Source: Caulobacteraceae bacterium (GTDB lineage Bacteria; Pseudomonadota; Alphaproteobacteria; Caulobacterales; Caulobacteraceae). Taken from it: DNA of 33,444 bases. A program made the translations under genes and the position numbers. Below are positions 8,600-18,067 of the stretch, in pieces (position 1 is the stretch's first letter; each line of letters starts with the position of its first letter). The stretch is taken from NCBI GenBank assembly GCA_947441065.1, contig CANESI010000033.1, forward strand, positions 1-33,444, in the 5' to 3' direction. The notes below the pieces were generated by a model, which did no database searches, was not told where the DNA came from, and worked only from the letters and a program-made list of their open reading frames with translations.

Positions 8600-9606
8600 A
8601 CCCTCGCTTTGACTTTGCCTCGGACAATACTGCCGGCATGGCCCCAGAGGCCCTAGAGGCGCTGATCGCCGCCAATCAGGGCACGGCTAGCGGCTATGGC
8701 AGTGATGACCTGTCACGGCAGGCAGCGGACGCCGTGCGCGCCTTTCTGGACGCCGATGCCGAGGTTCGGTTCGTGGCGTCTGGCACAGCGGCTAATGCCG
8801 TGGCTCTGGCCATGCTCTGCCACCCATTCGAGGCTGTGTTGGCCCATGAGCACGCCCATGTGACGGTGGACGAGACCGGAGCCCCGACCTTTTTTAGCGG
8901 CGGATCGGGGATCATCCCCCTGCCCGGCCCCTCGGCCAAGATCGACCCGCAGGCCTTGGCCGACCATCTGAATGCGCTCGATAGCCCCCATCATCAGGCC
9001 CCCGCTGCCCTCAGCCTGACCAACAGCACCGAATATGGCACGGTCTATAGTACCGAAGAGGCTCGCACCCTGATCGATCTGGCTAAGGCCAAGGGGGTTG
9101 GCGTGCATCTGGACGGGGCGCGTCTGGCCAATGCTGTGGCCAGCGGCTTTGATCCCAAGGCCATTGCTGGGCTGAGTGTCGATGTTCTGGTGCTGGGCGG
9201 GACCAAGGCTGGCATGTCCCCGACCGAGGCGCTGGTCGTATTCAACAAAAGCTTAGGCCGCCGTCTGGATGCCCGGCTGAAACAGGCAGGGCAACTGCCC
9301 TCCAAGGGCCGGTTCTATGCCGCGCCGTGGATCGGTATGCTGGAAAGCGGAGCCTTTGTCAGCCGCGCCGCCCACGCCAACCAGATGGCCCAGCGCCTCG
9401 CCGCCCTCATGCCCTTTAGGATCGTCCACCCGGTTCAGGCCAATGGCCTGTTCGTTGAGATGAGCGACGAACAGCACAGGGCCTTGAGCGCCAAAGGCTT
9501 GCAGGTCTACCGCGTCGCCGACGGTAGCGTCCGCTTCATGTGCAGTTGGGCCACCACGCCCGAGGCTGTCGATGGTCTGGGCGAGATGTTGCTGGCGGCG
9601 GTTTAA
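8581..9606 (+). CDS. ltaE: Low-specificity L-threonine aldolase
   Basis: A 341-residue PLP-dependent enzyme that cleaves L-threonine or L-allo-threonine to glycine and acetaldehyde. It has the family start [24 protein letters not shown] near 40, the PLP-contact region [12 protein letters not shown], the Asp of LDGAR (Asp178), and Schiff-base Lys209 within VLGGTKAG. The length fits the beta-eliminating-lyase-like aldolase family. The ATG used lies inside the end of the epoxide hydrolase gene (19-nt overlap), suggesting translational coupling. The two reactions do not form an obvious pathway. The stop overlaps the convergent cobS stop by 3 nt. Some relatives have other beta-hydroxy amino acid specificities. 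Confidence 0.88.
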   Translation: MGSLALNPRFDFASDNTAGMAPEALEALIAANQGTASGYGSDDLSRQAADAVRAFLDADAEVRFVASGTAANAVALAMLCHPFEAVLAHEHAHVTVDETGAPTFFSGGSGIIPLPGPSAKIDPQALADHLNALDSPHHQAPAALSLTNSTEYGTVYSTEEARTLIDLAKAKGVGVHLDGARLANAVASGFDPKAIAGLSVDVLVLGGTKAGMSPTEALVVFNKSLGRRLDARLKQAGQLPSKGRFYAAPWIGMLESGAFVSRAAHANQMAQRLAALMPFRIVHPVQANGLFVEMSDEQHRALSAKGLQVYRVADGSVRFMCSWATTPEAVDGLGEMLLAAV

Positions 9607-10607
9607 GCCACCTTCACCCGCGCCGCGCTTTCGGGCAGGTCCTGACCGAAGGCGCGTTGGAAGAATTCGGCCACGGTGGCCCGTTCCAGCTCGTCGCACT
9701 TGTTCAGGAAGGTCAGACGGAAGGCCAGGGCCACGTCGCCGCCGAAAATCTCGGTGTTCTGCGCCCAGGTGATCACCGTTCGCGGGCTCATGACCGTGGA
9801 GATGTCCCCGTTCATGAAGGCGTTGCGGCTCATATCGGCGACCCGAACCATCGCCGAGATCAGGCGGCGGCCTTCGGTCGTGTCATAGGCGGGCGACTTG
9901 GCGATGACGATGTCGGCTTCGACGTCATGCGGCAGATAGTTCAAGGTCGTAACGATAGACCAGCGGTCCATCTGGCCCTGATTGATCTGTTGGGTGCCGT
10001 GATAGAGGCCGGTCGTGTCGCCCAGACCGATGGTGTTGGTCGTCGAGAACAGACGGAAAAACGAGTTTGGCGTGATGACCCGGTTCTGGTCAAGAAGGGT
10101 CAGCTTGCCTTGAAGCTCCAGCACGCGCTGGATCACGAACATCACGTCCGGACGGCCCGCATCATATTCGTCGAACACAAGCGCGATGGGCCGTTGCAGG
10201 GCCCAAGGCAGCATACCTTCGCGGAATTCGGTGATCTGCTTGCCGTCCTTCAGGACGATGGCGTCCTTACCGACCAGATCGATGCGGCTGATGTGGCTGT
10301 CGAGATTGACCCGGACCAGCGGCCAGTTCAAACGCGCGGCGACCTGCTCGATGTGCGTCGACTTGCCCGTACCGTGATAGCCCTGCACCATGACGCGGCG
10401 ATCAAAGGCAAAACCGGCGCAGATGGCCAAGGTCGTCTGGGGATCGAACCTGTAGGTTGGATCTACCGCAGGCACGTGGCTGTCGGGCGTCGAAAAGGCG
10501 GGCACCATCATGTCGCTGTCGACACCGAAGGTGTCGCGGATGGAAACCATCCGGTCAGGCTTGGCAAGCAACAGGGCGTCGGCGGCGGGTTCGGTCGAGT
10601 TTGTCAT
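9603..10607 (-). CDS. cobS: Cobaltochelatase AAA+ subunit CobS
   Basis: A 334-residue AAA+ ATPase. With CobT it forms the chaperone-like ring that drives cobalt insertion by CobN into hydrogenobyrinate a,c-diamide in aerobic cobalamin synthesis. Walker [10 protein letters not shown] is at 76-84, Walker [11 protein letters not shown] at 141-150, and sensor-type asparagine in FSTTNTIG. The long match to the CobS family includes [20 protein letters not shown]. The ATG at 10607 begins the usual family N-terminus, but the upstream ribosome-binding site is weak. The J-domain gene upstream is on the same strand about 485 nt away, across a repeat island. No cobN is in the window, so some other metal-insertion or ring role cannot be excluded. 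Confidence 0.92.
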   Translation of the reverse strand: MTNSTEPAADALLLAKPDRMVSIRDTFGVDSDMMVPAFSTPDSHVPAVDPTYRFDPQTTLAICAGFAFDRRVMVQGYHGTGKSTHIEQVAARLNWPLVRVNLDSHISRIDLVGKDAIVLKDGKQITEFREGMLPWALQRPIALVFDEYDAGRPDVMFVIQRVLELQGKLTLLDQNRVITPNSFFRLFSTTNTIGLGDTTGLYHGTQQINQGQMDRWSIVTTLNYLPHDVEADIVIAKSPAYDTTEGRRLISAMVRVADMSRNAFMNGDISTVMSPRTVITWAQNTEIFGGDVALAFRLTFLNKCDELERATVAEFFQRAFGQDLPESAARVKVA

Positions 10608-10696
10608 GCCTATTCAGTTATCGCGTTATCAGCGTTTAGCAAACCGGGGGAACGCAAAAAACTGTCTGTGAACGTAAGTTTGGTAGGTTGCTAAAT

Positions 10697-10742
10697 CTTC
10701 CCCCTCTGGGGGAAGTGGCCCGGAGGGCCGAAGGGGGCCTTG
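10697..10742. repeat. Half repeat module C
   Basis: One 19-nt CTTCCCCC-N3-GGGGGAAG palindrome (10697-10715) with only the GGCCC..GGGCCG flank. It is the only half copy among five module loci here. It lies about 90 nt upstream of the cobS start. Confidence 0.8.
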
Positions 10743-10750
10743 TTTTTCTT

Positions 10751-10970
10751 CCGCCTTCCCCGCGAAGGCAGGGACCCAGACCCTTGCACTCAGACGGAAA
10801 TTGACCCGCTGACCCATGCTTTTGTAGGCAAAAAATGGAGAGCGCGTGAATGAACACCCCCCACTCCCAACCCTCTCCCCCTCAAGGGGGGAAAGGGCTA
10901 GAACCGATAAGCCCTCTCCCTGTGGGAGAGGGTGGGGTGATGGCCTATTCCGTTTTCTTCTTAATGAAAG
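10751..10970. repeat. Intergenic repeat island 2 (cobS-J protein gap)
   Basis: No gene is seen between cobS and the J-domain gene (10608-11092). Besides modules C and D, the gap holds a copy of the GCGAAGGC..GGGACCCAGACC family (10751-10785) and a copy of the CCCCCCACTCCCAACCCTCT family (10857-10899). It also holds an arm with GATAAGCCCTCTCCC that recurs near 22140. Confidence 0.85.
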
Positions 10971-11060
10971 ACCCCCTACCCCGGCTGCGCCGGTACTTCC
11001 CCCAGAGGGGGAAGATCAAGGAGCGGCATATCTTCCCCCTCTGGGGGAAGTGGCCCGGAA
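10971..11060. repeat. Composite palindromic repeat module D
   Basis: The ACCGGC-type flank is on the left, palindromes at 10996-11014 and 11032-11050, and a shortened GGCCCGGAAG flank on the right. It ends about 30 nt beyond the J-domain gene stop, on that gene's 3' side. Confidence 0.82.
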
Positions 11061-11092
11061 GACCCTAAACCAGATTGCCGCCCACCAACCGA

Positions 11093-11749
11093 TCAGGCCA
11101 GCCCGGCAGCCTTAAGGGTCTTATAGGCCTTGATCACGCGCTGCAGCTTACCCTCGGCCCCACGGTCCCCGCCATTGAGGTCGGGGTGGAAGCGGCGGAG
11201 GAGCTCTGTGTAGCGCGCGCGGATGGCTGCAGGCTCGGCGGCCGCATCCATGTCCAGATCGGTCAGGGCGGAGCGCTCGATCTTGCCAAGCTTGCGCTGA
11301 TGGGCGACCTGCTCAGCCTCTTGGGCGGCCTTGCGCTGCGACGCGCTGAACACACCCAAGGGATCACTGAAGTCAGCCGGTCCAGACGCCTTGATCTTGG
11401 CCGCAGCCTCTCGGCTGTTGCGCGAGGCCTTGAACGACCAGGTCGGACGACCGCCGGTAAAGCGGTCCTCCTGCGCCTTGCGCACATCGGCCTCGGTCAT
11501 GCCTGCAAAGAAGTCCCAGTTCTTATTGTACTCGCCCGCATGGCGCACGCAGAACCAGTAATGGTCATTGAGCATGTCACGCGACTTCGGCGCCTTAGTC
11601 TGGCCTGCCACGATGCAGCCCGGCCAGTCGCACTTCTTCTCACCTGGCTTCAGGTGGTTGACGTCATTCTCCTGCTCCTTTTCCCCCTCTTTTGGAGGGC
11701 GGACTCGGATATCTCGGAATTTCGGCTTGTATTCAAACTCTCGGCTCAT
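11093..11749 (-). CDS. J-domain (DnaJ-like) protein with N-terminal Cys/His motif
   Basis: A 218-residue protein with a C-terminal J domain (about 165-215) carrying HPD at 188-190, the tripeptide that stimulates DnaK ATPase. The N-terminal half has Cys40, Cys45, Cys67 and His70 (CDWPGC and FCVRH), a possible zinc site, and a conserved-looking aromatic segment NDHYWFCVRHAGEYNKNWDF. It lacks the Gly/Phe region and zinc-finger repeats of true DnaJ, so it is a specialised cochaperone. Its position between bolA and cobS is common in Alphaproteobacteria. The partner substrate is unknown; metal-cofactor maturation is only a guess from the neighbours. No strong ribosome-binding site precedes the ATG. 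Confidence 0.87.
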   Translation of the reverse strand: MSREFEYKPKFRDIRVRPPKEGEKEQENDVNHLKPGEKKCDWPGCIVAGQTKAPKSRDMLNDHYWFCVRHAGEYNKNWDFFAGMTEADVRKAQEDRFTGGRPTWSFKASRNSREAAAKIKASGPADFSDPLGVFSASQRKAAQEAEQVAHQRKLGKIERSALTDLDMDAAAEPAAIRARYTELLRRFHPDLNGGDRGAEGKLQRVIKAYKTLKAAGLA

Positions 11750-11829
11750 GAAGTGGATTATGCTGCTGAAAGATTGTCATTCAAGGATTGACGAGCGGAA
11801 TAATGCATCGCGACGAAAAGGATCTGTTG

Positions 11830-12102
11830 ATGGGTACGGTTGCCGCACGGATGAAAGCTAAGCTTGAATCTAGGTTTTCACCTGAATTACTTGAAATAGT
11901 TGATGATTCTGACAAACACAAAGGCCACTCAGGATCGTCGGAGGCTGGGGAAACCCATTTCTCGGTGACGATCACATCCAGCGTTTTTTTAGGGGTGAAT
12001 CGAGTCGGTCGGCAAAGATTGGTCATGAAGGCCCTCAGCGAGGAGCTTGCAGGACCGGTTCACGCCCTCACAATCAAGGCGTTGGCCCCGAACGAAGAGT
12101 GA
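11830..12102 (+). CDS. bolA: BolA family protein
   Basis: A 90-residue protein of the BolA/IbaG family, which acts with monothiol glutaredoxins in Fe-S cluster trafficking and, in some bacteria, in transcriptional control. It begins GTVAARMKAKLESRFSPELL. It has the invariant-type histidine in KHKGHSG, HFSVTITSSVF, and the signature NRVGRQRLVMKALSEEL with the C-terminal histidine in GPVHALTIKAL. In-frame starts also exist at 11788 (TTG) and 11803 (ATG). The ATG at 11830 is chosen because AAGGA lies 7 nt before it and the family begins there. It is divergent from the J-domain gene. Its coding sequence is visibly AT-richer than its neighbours (about 48% GC over 11821-11880 by hand count). Confidence 0.9.
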   Translation: MGTVAARMKAKLESRFSPELLEIVDDSDKHKGHSGSSEAGETHFSVTITSSVFLGVNRVGRQRLVMKALSEELAGPVHALTIKALAPNEE

Positions 12103-12122
12103 TTCACCATCCCCTAACCGCC

Positions 12123-13409
12123 CTAGCCCTCTTTAGCGGGGGCTAGGCGGGCACTGATGCGCAGGGCTGTGATCTGATTGCGCTGACGACGCAGGATCTG
12201 GAACCGGTGATGATAGAAGATGAAGGTCTGGCCAGGATCGGGAATGGTCTGGGCCTCATGGATCACCAGACCTGCGACCGTGACCCACTCATCATCGGGC
12301 AGGTCCCAGTCCATGGCCCGGTTGAGATCGCGAATGGTGACGGAGCCATCGACATGGATTGAACCATCGGCCTGACGGCGCACCCCTTGCACGGCGGCGT
12401 CATGCTCGTCCGATATTTCGCCGACAATCTCCTCGAGAATGTCCTCGAGGGTCACGAGGCCTTGCAAGGCACCGTACTCGTCGACCACCAGCGCAAAGTG
12501 ACTGCGGCGCTTGAGAAAGGCGTTGAGTTGGTCCTTCAGGTTGGTCGTGTCGGGGATGAACCAGGGCTCGCGGATGATGGCGGCAATGTCGATCTCATCC
12601 ACCTTGCCCTCAGCGGCGGCAAGCGCACGCAAGAGATCCTTGGCGTGCAAGACCCCGACAATGTTCTCCGGATCATCGCGATAGACCGGCATGCGGGTAT
12701 TGCTTGCCTCGAGCGCCTCGGCCACCAGCTCGCGCGGGGTCAGTTCGATATCGAGCATGGCGATATTCTTGCGATGGACCATGATCTCGGACACATCCAT
12801 GTCTGATAGGTCCAGCACCCCGCCCAGCATCCGCCGGTCGCGCTCTTCGACCAGACCTTCGGAATGGTGATATTCCACCGCGCCGCGGATCTCTTCATGG
12901 GCGGCGAGGACATCGACAGCCATGCCAATATTGATGCCAAAGAGCTTCAAGGTCTGGCGCACAACGAACTGCACGGCAAAGACCGGCGGGCCAAAGAGTT
13001 TGACCACAACGAGGGTCGGTCCTGACAGAGACCGGGCGACATTATCGGGTTTTCTAATAGCGAGGGTCTTGGGAAGAACCTCGGCAAAGACCAGCACCAA
13101 GACGGTCATGACGCCAGTCGCGACGAGCACGCCCCACGGCCCCGGAATGGACTTGGTCATGACGACCGTGGTCAGGGCTGATGCCAAGATGTTTGTCAGA
13201 TTATTGCCCAGGAGAACCGAGCCCATCATCGTTTCTTGGTCAGAAATGAGCCTATTAACGCGTCCTGCCGCCCGATCACCCTCGCGCTCGAGCTGATGCA
13301 TCCGACCTCGGCTAGCCCCGGTCAGCGAGGTCTCTGCCGCCGAAAAGAGGGCTGATATGCCCAGCAGTAACACAACAAACAAGCCAATAGCGATAATCCC
13401 AGCGGTCAC
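12123..13409 (-). CDS. CNNM/CorC-type membrane protein (DUF21 + CBS pair + CorC_HlyC)
   Basis: A 428-residue inner-membrane protein. An N-terminal DUF21 region has hydrophobic helices at about 4-25, 65-85, 92-118 and 132-152, with the conserved [18 protein letters not shown] start. Two CBS domains (about 205-330) follow, with [10 protein letters not shown] and [22 protein letters not shown]-terminal transporter-associated domain (about 345-425) contains [16 protein letters not shown]. Relatives are linked to magnesium/cobalt efflux or membrane integrity; the ion here is not known. It uses a GTG start that overlaps the aroB stop (GTGA), so it is probably translated by coupling at the end of the aroK-aroB-corC transcript. 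A GC-rich 7-bp hairpin (CTAGCCC 12123-12129 with GGGCTAG 12140-12146) spans its stop but has no T tract. Confidence 0.9.
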   Translation of the reverse strand: MTAGIIAIGLFVVLLLGISALFSAAETSLTGASRGRMHQLEREGDRAAGRVNRLISDQETMMGSVLLGNNLTNILASALTTVVMTKSIPGPWGVLVATGVMTVLVLVFAEVLPKTLAIRKPDNVARSLSGPTLVVVKLFGPPVFAVQFVVRQTLKLFGINIGMAVDVLAAHEEIRGAVEYHHSEGLVEERDRRMLGGVLDLSDMDVSEIMVHRKNIAMLDIELTPRELVAEALEASNTRMPVYRDDPENIVGVLHAKDLLRALAAAEGKVDEIDIAAIIREPWFIPDTTNLKDQLNAFLKRRSHFALVVDEYGALQGLVTLEDILEEIVGEISDEHDAAVQGVRRQADGSIHVDGSVTIRDLNRAMDWDLPDDEWVTVAGLVIHEAQTIPDPGQTFIFYHHRFQILRRQRNQITALRISARLAPAKEG

Positions 13410-14521
13410 GGGACGGCCCCTTCGGTCAATAGAAAGTCGTGAATGGCGGCAGAACTGACGTCCTTGGCCGTGAAGGCATCGCCGATGGCGCGGGCAAGGA
13501 TGAAGGTCAAACGCCCGCCCTCAGCCTTCTTGTCTTGGGCCATGTGATGGACAAGACGTTCGGCCCTGAACGGCATGCCGGGCAGGTCGGCAATGTCGGT
13601 CGGCAAGCCACTGGCGGCGATGGCGCGGCTGGCCCGCTCGGCATCCTGCCCGGAGCATAGGCCCTGCGAAACCGAAAAGCGGAAGGCTTGGGCGCAACCG
13701 ATAGCCACAGCCTCACCATGGAGCAACGCGCCGTCAAAGCCGATCTCGGCCTCTAGGGCATGGCCGAAGGTGTGGCCCAGATTGAGCAGGGCGCGGCGTC
13801 CAGCCTCTCTCTCATCCTCGGCGACGATTTCGGCCTTCATGGCAACGCAGCGGGCAACCGCTTCGGCCAAGGCTTCGGTTTCCCGCGCCAGAACCGCAGG
13901 CGTATGGACCTCCAGCCATTCAAAGAAGGACGCATCGCCCAGCAGGCCATATTTCAGCACCTCGGCAAAACCGGCCCGCATCTCGCGGTCGCTGAGACTG
14001 TCCAGAACGGTCAGGTCAGCCAAGACCAGACGCGGTTGATGGAAGGCCCCGATCAGGTTCTTACCGCGCGGTGTATCAATCGCGGTCTTGCCGCCAACCG
14101 ACGAGTCGACTTGCGCCAAGAGCGTGGTCGGGATCTGAACGAAATCGATGCCGCGCTTATAGATTGACGCCGCAAAACCGGCCAAATCGCCAATCACGCC
14201 GCCGCCAAAGGCCACGATCAGGTCTCCGCGATCCAGTTCTAACGCCAGAAGTTGATCCGACAGGATCGCAAGCTGCTCAAAGCTCTTTGACGCCTCACCC
14301 GAAGGCACCGTGATCACATCGGCCTTAATGCCCGCCTTGGCAAAGGAGGCCGCCAACCGTGCGCCATGGAGCACCTGAACCGACGCATCGGCGACCACCG
14401 CCACCCGCCGCGACTTTAAGAAGGGTAGGATCTGCTCGCCCGCCTGATCCAACAGCCCAGGCCCCACCAAGACATTATAGGCACGAGCACCAAGGCCCAC
14501 AGGCACCGTTACAACCGTCAT
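13406..14521 (-). CDS. aroB: 3-dehydroquinate synthase
   Basis: A 371-residue NAD- and metal-dependent enzyme of the shikimate pathway that converts DAHP to 3-dehydroquinate. It has the NAD-binding motif GGGVIGD (106-112), [20 protein letters not shown] (130-149), the [10 protein letters not shown] region, and [13 protein letters not shown] with metal-ligand histidines, followed by [10 protein letters not shown]. The frame is open upstream to 14749, but those residues are the aroK gene in another frame. The ATG at 14521 overlaps the aroK stop as ATGA and gives the normal family N-terminus. Its own stop overlaps the corC GTG, so translation of all three genes looks coupled. Confidence 0.95.
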   Translation of the reverse strand: MTVVTVPVGLGARAYNVLVGPGLLDQAGEQILPFLKSRRVAVVADASVQVLHGARLAASFAKAGIKADVITVPSGEASKSFEQLAILSDQLLALELDRGDLIVAFGGGVIGDLAGFAASIYKRGIDFVQIPTTLLAQVDSSVGGKTAIDTPRGKNLIGAFHQPRLVLADLTVLDSLSDREMRAGFAEVLKYGLLGDASFFEWLEVHTPAVLARETEALAEAVARCVAMKAEIVAEDEREAGRRALLNLGHTFGHALEAEIGFDGALLHGEAVAIGCAQAFRFSVSQGLCSGQDAERASRAIAASGLPTDIADLPGMPFRAERLVHHMAQDKKAEGGRLTFILARAIGDAFTAKDVSSAAIHDFLLTEGAVP

Positions 14522-15066
14522 AGGGAATGGGTTTCCTGCCATGTCATCAAGGCGGCTAAGATTTCGTCCACGGCGGCACCATGAGGCGTGTCGCCGGTTT
14601 TGACCGTGATATCGGCCTCGGCATAGATGGGATGTCGCACCTTGGCCAAGGCCTCCAAGACTTCGCGCGGGTCCTTGTCGCGCAACAGCGGTCTGGTGTC
14701 CTTGCGCCCGACGCGGCGGGCTAAGAGGTCGATATCGGCCTTGAGCCACACCGACAGGGCCTTATCCTTGATCAGTTGCCGGGTCTCTTCATTGATAAAG
14801 GCCCCGCCGCCGGTCGCCAAGATATGAGGTGGCTCTTCCAGCAGCCTTGCGATCACCCGCCGCTCGCCCTCGCGAAAGGCCGGCTCGCCCATCGAGGCAA
14901 AAATATCAGAAACGGTGCGGCCCGCCGCGCGCTCGACCTCATCGTCGGAATCGCGAAAGGGCACGCCCAGCGCGACGGCCAGCCGCCGTCCGACGCTGGA
15001 TTTTCCAGCCCCCATCAGGCCGACAAGGGCAATGGTGCGTGTCAAAGGGCCTAGGGGACTGGTCAC
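14518..15066 (-). CDS. aroK: Shikimate kinase
   Basis: A 182-residue P-loop kinase that phosphorylates shikimate at O3 with ATP. The Walker A loop GLMGAGKSS is at 16-24, the shikimate-binding Asp is in DSDDEVE (39-45), FREGERR is near 64, and GGGAF (86-90) precedes the lid region with [21 protein letters not shown] start at 15066 is taken; it allows the short N-terminal extension common in Alphaproteobacteria. First gene of the aroK-aroB-corC overlapping set, with its promoter presumably in the 200-nt gap shared with the divergent gene at 15270. Confidence 0.95.
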   Translation of the reverse strand: MTSPLGPLTRTIALVGLMGAGKSSVGRRLAVALGVPFRDSDDEVERAAGRTVSDIFASMGEPAFREGERRVIARLLEEPPHILATGGGAFINEETRQLIKDKALSVWLKADIDLLARRVGRKDTRPLLRDKDPREVLEALAKVRHPIYAEADITVKTGDTPHGAAVDEILAALMTWQETHSL

Positions 15067-15269
15067 AGTCCACCGCCGCCGAGGATAGAGGCAACCGGAT
15101 CAGGGTCAGCCGAGGTCAGGGTCTTTTCCATAGAAACCGCACATTACACGACAAACACCCGCCACGCCAAGGGATGGGACATGGGATCGCCATTATGCTC
15201 AGGCGAGACTTGCCCGAACATGCCCCTTTCATGGCATACTCAAGCGCACGGTGATTTGGAGAGCAGACA

Positions 15270-17138
15270 GTGAGCCTGATGATGCGAACCTCCGGTTTGG
15301 CCCTAGCGCTTTCAATGATGGCCCTAACGGGTGCCCATGCGCAGCCCGTGACAGAGCCCGCTGCAGTCGCGCAGCCCTTGCTGGCCGCGACCCAAGAGCC
15401 TGAAAAACCAGCCGAAACGCCGATGGAAGCCATGGCGGACGTGCCGATCCTGCTTGAACCGGCAGAGCCCGCGCCGATGCGGCCTGTGGGCGCGGCGGTT
15501 CAGGTGACCGCCCTGTCCGCACCCGACATCTTCTCTCCCGGAGCGCGCAATACCGGACTGAGCGCTGATCTTTGGAATGGCAGCGCCGCCGATATGGCCC
15601 GCGAAATTCTGCCCCAAACTGGTAAAAAGCCCCTGTCGCCCGCCGCAGCCGCCTTGGCGCGGCGCGTTCTGTCCACCGGCGCACAGGCCCCCGATGGGGC
15701 CTCAACGGACTATGACCTTGCCGCTGCCCGCGCAGGAGCCCTGCTCGCTCTGGGCGATGCCGCAGGCGTTGAGGCCATGCTCGAGCGGACCTCTGGCGTT
15801 GCCCAGACCCCGTCTCTGGCCAAGATTTCTGCGGAATCAGCCCTCATCCTCGGCCATCCCGAAAAGGCCTGTCGGATCGGGCAAGCCTTGGGCGCTGAAC
15901 GCGACGCGCCCTATTGGCTGAAACTTCGGGCCTTTTGCCTGATGGTGGGGGGCGAGGGCGCTGCCGCGCAACTGACCCTTGATCTGTTGCCGCCGTCGCC
16001 TGAGGACGCCGATTTTGCCAAGATGATGGCGGCCATGATGGCAGGAACGCCGATGACTGGCCCGGCCTCCTTGCGCACAGGTCTGGACATGACCCTTTCA
16101 CGCGCCTTGAAGCTGAACTTCACGGCCGCCATGGCCCAAGCGCCAGCGGCGATGGTCGTTGCGATCTCGCGAGATGAGGCCGCCGATCCAGCCCTTCGCA
16201 TGGCCGCTGCCGGGCGTGCCGCACGGATGGGGGCCAATGTCAGCGCCGTCTATGACACGGCCACCGCGCAACCGGCACCCGCGCCCAACCCCTCAGGGGA
16301 AAGCGATCTGACAGCACCGCCGCCGATCAATGTCCCTGCCCTGCTGGCCATACCGGGAGCCGCCACCGAAGCCCGCCTCTTGGCCATAGGCCGCGAAACC
16401 ATGGACCTGACGCAGCGCGATCAGGTGGTGGTGGGCCTGCTCAAGCGATCACGGTCGCTCGAGGATCTTGTCGCCCTGTCGCGTCTCAGCCGCCCGCTGA
16501 TCGCCTCCTTGGTCGCGGCTGAAGTGCCGTCGGCGGATCCGGTCCTCTTGGCGACGGCAGCCGTCCTTGCCGGTGACCCTGTCTCTGCGCGCCGCCTTCG
16601 CCAAGCCCTCCCGACTGATCTGGTCAATGAGCAGGTGCTAACCCTTGATGCTTTGCTCGCCGCCGCCACGCCGCCCAGCGCGCCGGGACAGGCTGGCGTC
16701 GTGGCAGGCTTGGTCGAGGCGGGACTTTCGCCGGTCGCCGATCCCGTGCGCCTGCGTCGGCAAGGGGCCGCAGCCTTGACCACCGCCCTGTCAGAGCCCC
16801 TGCCCGCCCCGATCCGAACCCGTCTGGCGCAGTTTTCCCTTCCCAAACATGAGGCCGCCACCAGCCGCCTGATGGCCCTCGATATGGCTGCGGATGCGGG
16901 ATTGAAGGGCGAGACGGTTCTAGCTGTGCTGGCCGTCGCCCAGAATGCCGGCGCCAACGGTCCCAATATCGCCGATCGCCTGAGCGTGGTTCGCGCCCTC
17001 CAGCGCGCAGGAATGGCGGATGAGGCCAGCGCCTTTGCCATCGAGGGCATGGTCTTGATGCAGGGCTACAGCGCCCCGCCACCCGCACCAAAGCCCATTG
17101 CCAAGCCCGCTACCAAAGCCAAGCCTAAAGCCAAATGA
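15270..17138 (+). CDS. Exported Ala-rich helical protein of unknown function
   Basis: A 622-residue protein that I do not recognise. A signal peptide (MMRTSGLALALSMMALTGAH, then AQ) is followed by a Pro/Glu/Ala-rich linker to about residue 75. A long stretch of short Ala/Leu-rich helices follows, such as DLAAARAGALLALGDAAGVE and AKISAESALILGHPEKACRI, suggesting an alpha-solenoid (TPR/SEL1-like) fold. The C-terminus is a Pro/Lys/Ala tail (KPIAKPATKAKPKAK). A periplasmic or envelope scaffold role is inference only. GTG 15270 has GGAGAG 6 nt upstream; ATGs at 15279 and 15282 are alternatives. The stop overlaps the xerD ATG as ATGA, so the two are one transcript. There are few cysteines and no catalytic motif is visible. 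Confidence 0.8.
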   Translation: MSLMMRTSGLALALSMMALTGAHAQPVTEPAAVAQPLLAATQEPEKPAETPMEAMADVPILLEPAEPAPMRPVGAAVQVTALSAPDIFSPGARNTGLSADLWNGSAADMAREILPQTGKKPLSPAAAALARRVLSTGAQAPDGASTDYDLAAARAGALLALGDAAGVEAMLERTSGVAQTPSLAKISAESALILGHPEKACRIGQALGAERDAPYWLKLRAFCLMVGGEGAAAQLTLDLLPPSPEDADFAKMMAAMMAGTPMTGPASLRTGLDMTLSRALKLNFTAAMAQAPAAMVVAISRDEAADPALRMAAAGRAARMGANVSAVYDTATAQPAPAPNPSGESDLTAPPPINVPALLAIPGAATEARLLAIGRETMDLTQRDQVVVGLLKRSRSLEDLVALSRLSRPLIASLVAAEVPSADPVLLATAAVLAGDPVSARRLRQALPTDLVNEQVLTLDALLAAATPPSAPGQAGVVAGLVEAGLSPVADPVRLRRQGAAALTTALSEPLPAPIRTRLAQFSLPKHEAATSRLMALDMAADAGLKGETVLAVLAVAQNAGANGPNIADRLSVVRALQRAGMADEASAFAIEGMVLMQGYSAPPPAPKPIAKPATKAKPKAK

Positions 17139-18067
17139 GCGGCGAGGGCTGGCTCGATGCGTTCCTAGAGATGATGGCCGTCGAGCGTTCGGCGGCGAAA
17201 AATACCTTGGCCGCCTATAGCCGCGACCTTGCTGATGCGCAGCTCTTTCTCAAGGGTTTGGGCTCTGATCTGGCCAAGGCCTCTGCCGAGCAGATTGAGG
17301 CCTATTTCGAAGCCTTGGGCGAACGGGGTGCATCCCCGGCGACCGCCTCACGCCGCCGCTCGGCCCTTCGGCAATTCTATCGGTTTGTGCTTGGCGAGGG
17401 CTGGCGCGAGGATGATCCCTCCCACCGCGTTGATGCGCCCAAACGCGGGCGGCCCCTGCCCAAAGTCCTGACCCGAGAGGAGGTCGAGCGACTGATCGCG
17501 GCGGCACCTTCTGTTGAAAAGGGCAAGGAAGAGGCAGGACTTCGGCTCGGCTGCATGATCGAGCTACTCTATGCGTCGGGTCTGCGCATTTCCGAACTTC
17601 TGGCCCTGACCCAGGCCTCCGTTGCCCGCGATCCGGCCTTTGTCATCGTGAAGGGTAAGGGCGGCAAGGAGCGGCTGGCCCCTCTGAACGGGCATGCTCG
17701 TGAAGCGGTCAAGGCCTACCTGCCCCATCGCAAATCCTTCTTTCCCAAAGGCGTGGCCGATAGTCCATGGCTCTTTCCCTCACGCGGGGTTGGGGGCCGC
17801 CTGACCCGTCGCCGGTTCGGTCAGTTGCTCGATGAGGCGGCTCTGGTCGCGGGCATTGACCGGGCCAAGGTCAGCCCCCACGTCCTGCGCCACGCCTTTG
17901 CCACCCATCTGTTGGAGGGGGGCGCGGACCTTAGAACCGTGCAAAAGCTATTGGGTCATGCCGACATCGCCACGACCCAGATCTATACCCACGTCACCGA
18001 GGGCCGATTGCGCGAGGTGGTGGAAACCAGCCATCCCTTGTCACGCACGCGGACCAAAGGGATCTAA
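17135..18067 (+). CDS. xerD: Tyrosine recombinase XerD
   Basis: A 310-residue site-specific recombinase that, with XerC, resolves chromosome dimers at dif near the FtsK-bound division site. The N-terminal SAM-like core-binding domain (about 5-90) has VERSAAKNTLAAYSRDL. The catalytic domain shows the full set: Arg151 in ASGLRISELL, Lys175 in VKGKGGKER, His249 and Arg252 in HVLRHAFATHLL, His275 in LLGHADIATT, and nucleophile Tyr284 in TQIYTHV. Length, domain layout and location beside aroK/aroB are those of housekeeping XerD, not of a phage integrase. It overlaps the upstream exported-protein gene by 4 nt and converges with the phytase-like gene, the two stops overlapping by 4 nt. Confidence 0.93.
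   Translation: MSGEGWLDAFLEMMAVERSAAKNTLAAYSRDLADAQLFLKGLGSDLAKASAEQIEAYFEALGERGASPATASRRRSALRQFYRFVLGEGWREDDPSHRVDAPKRGRPLPKVLTREEVERLIAAAPSVEKGKEEAGLRLGCMIELLYASGLRISELLALTQASVARDPAFVIVKGKGGKERLAPLNGHAREAVKAYLPHRKSFFPKGVADSPWLFPSRGVGGRLTRRRFGQLLDEAALVAGIDRAKVSPHVLRHAFATHLLEGGADLRTVQKLLGHADIATTQIYTHVTEGRLREVVETSHPLSRTRTKGI

Noticed and set aside
9540-10694. 384-codon plus-strand frame opposite cobS
   Set aside because: High-GC antisense frame. cobS has intact Walker motifs across the same bases, and the antisense product shows only His/Gln/Arg-rich shadow composition.
17135-18067. Tyrosine recombinase as a mobile-element integrase that could have moved the HNH segment
   Set aside because: Length, domain order and neighbourhood are those of housekeeping XerD, and it lies more than 5 kb away with no att-like repeats beside it.
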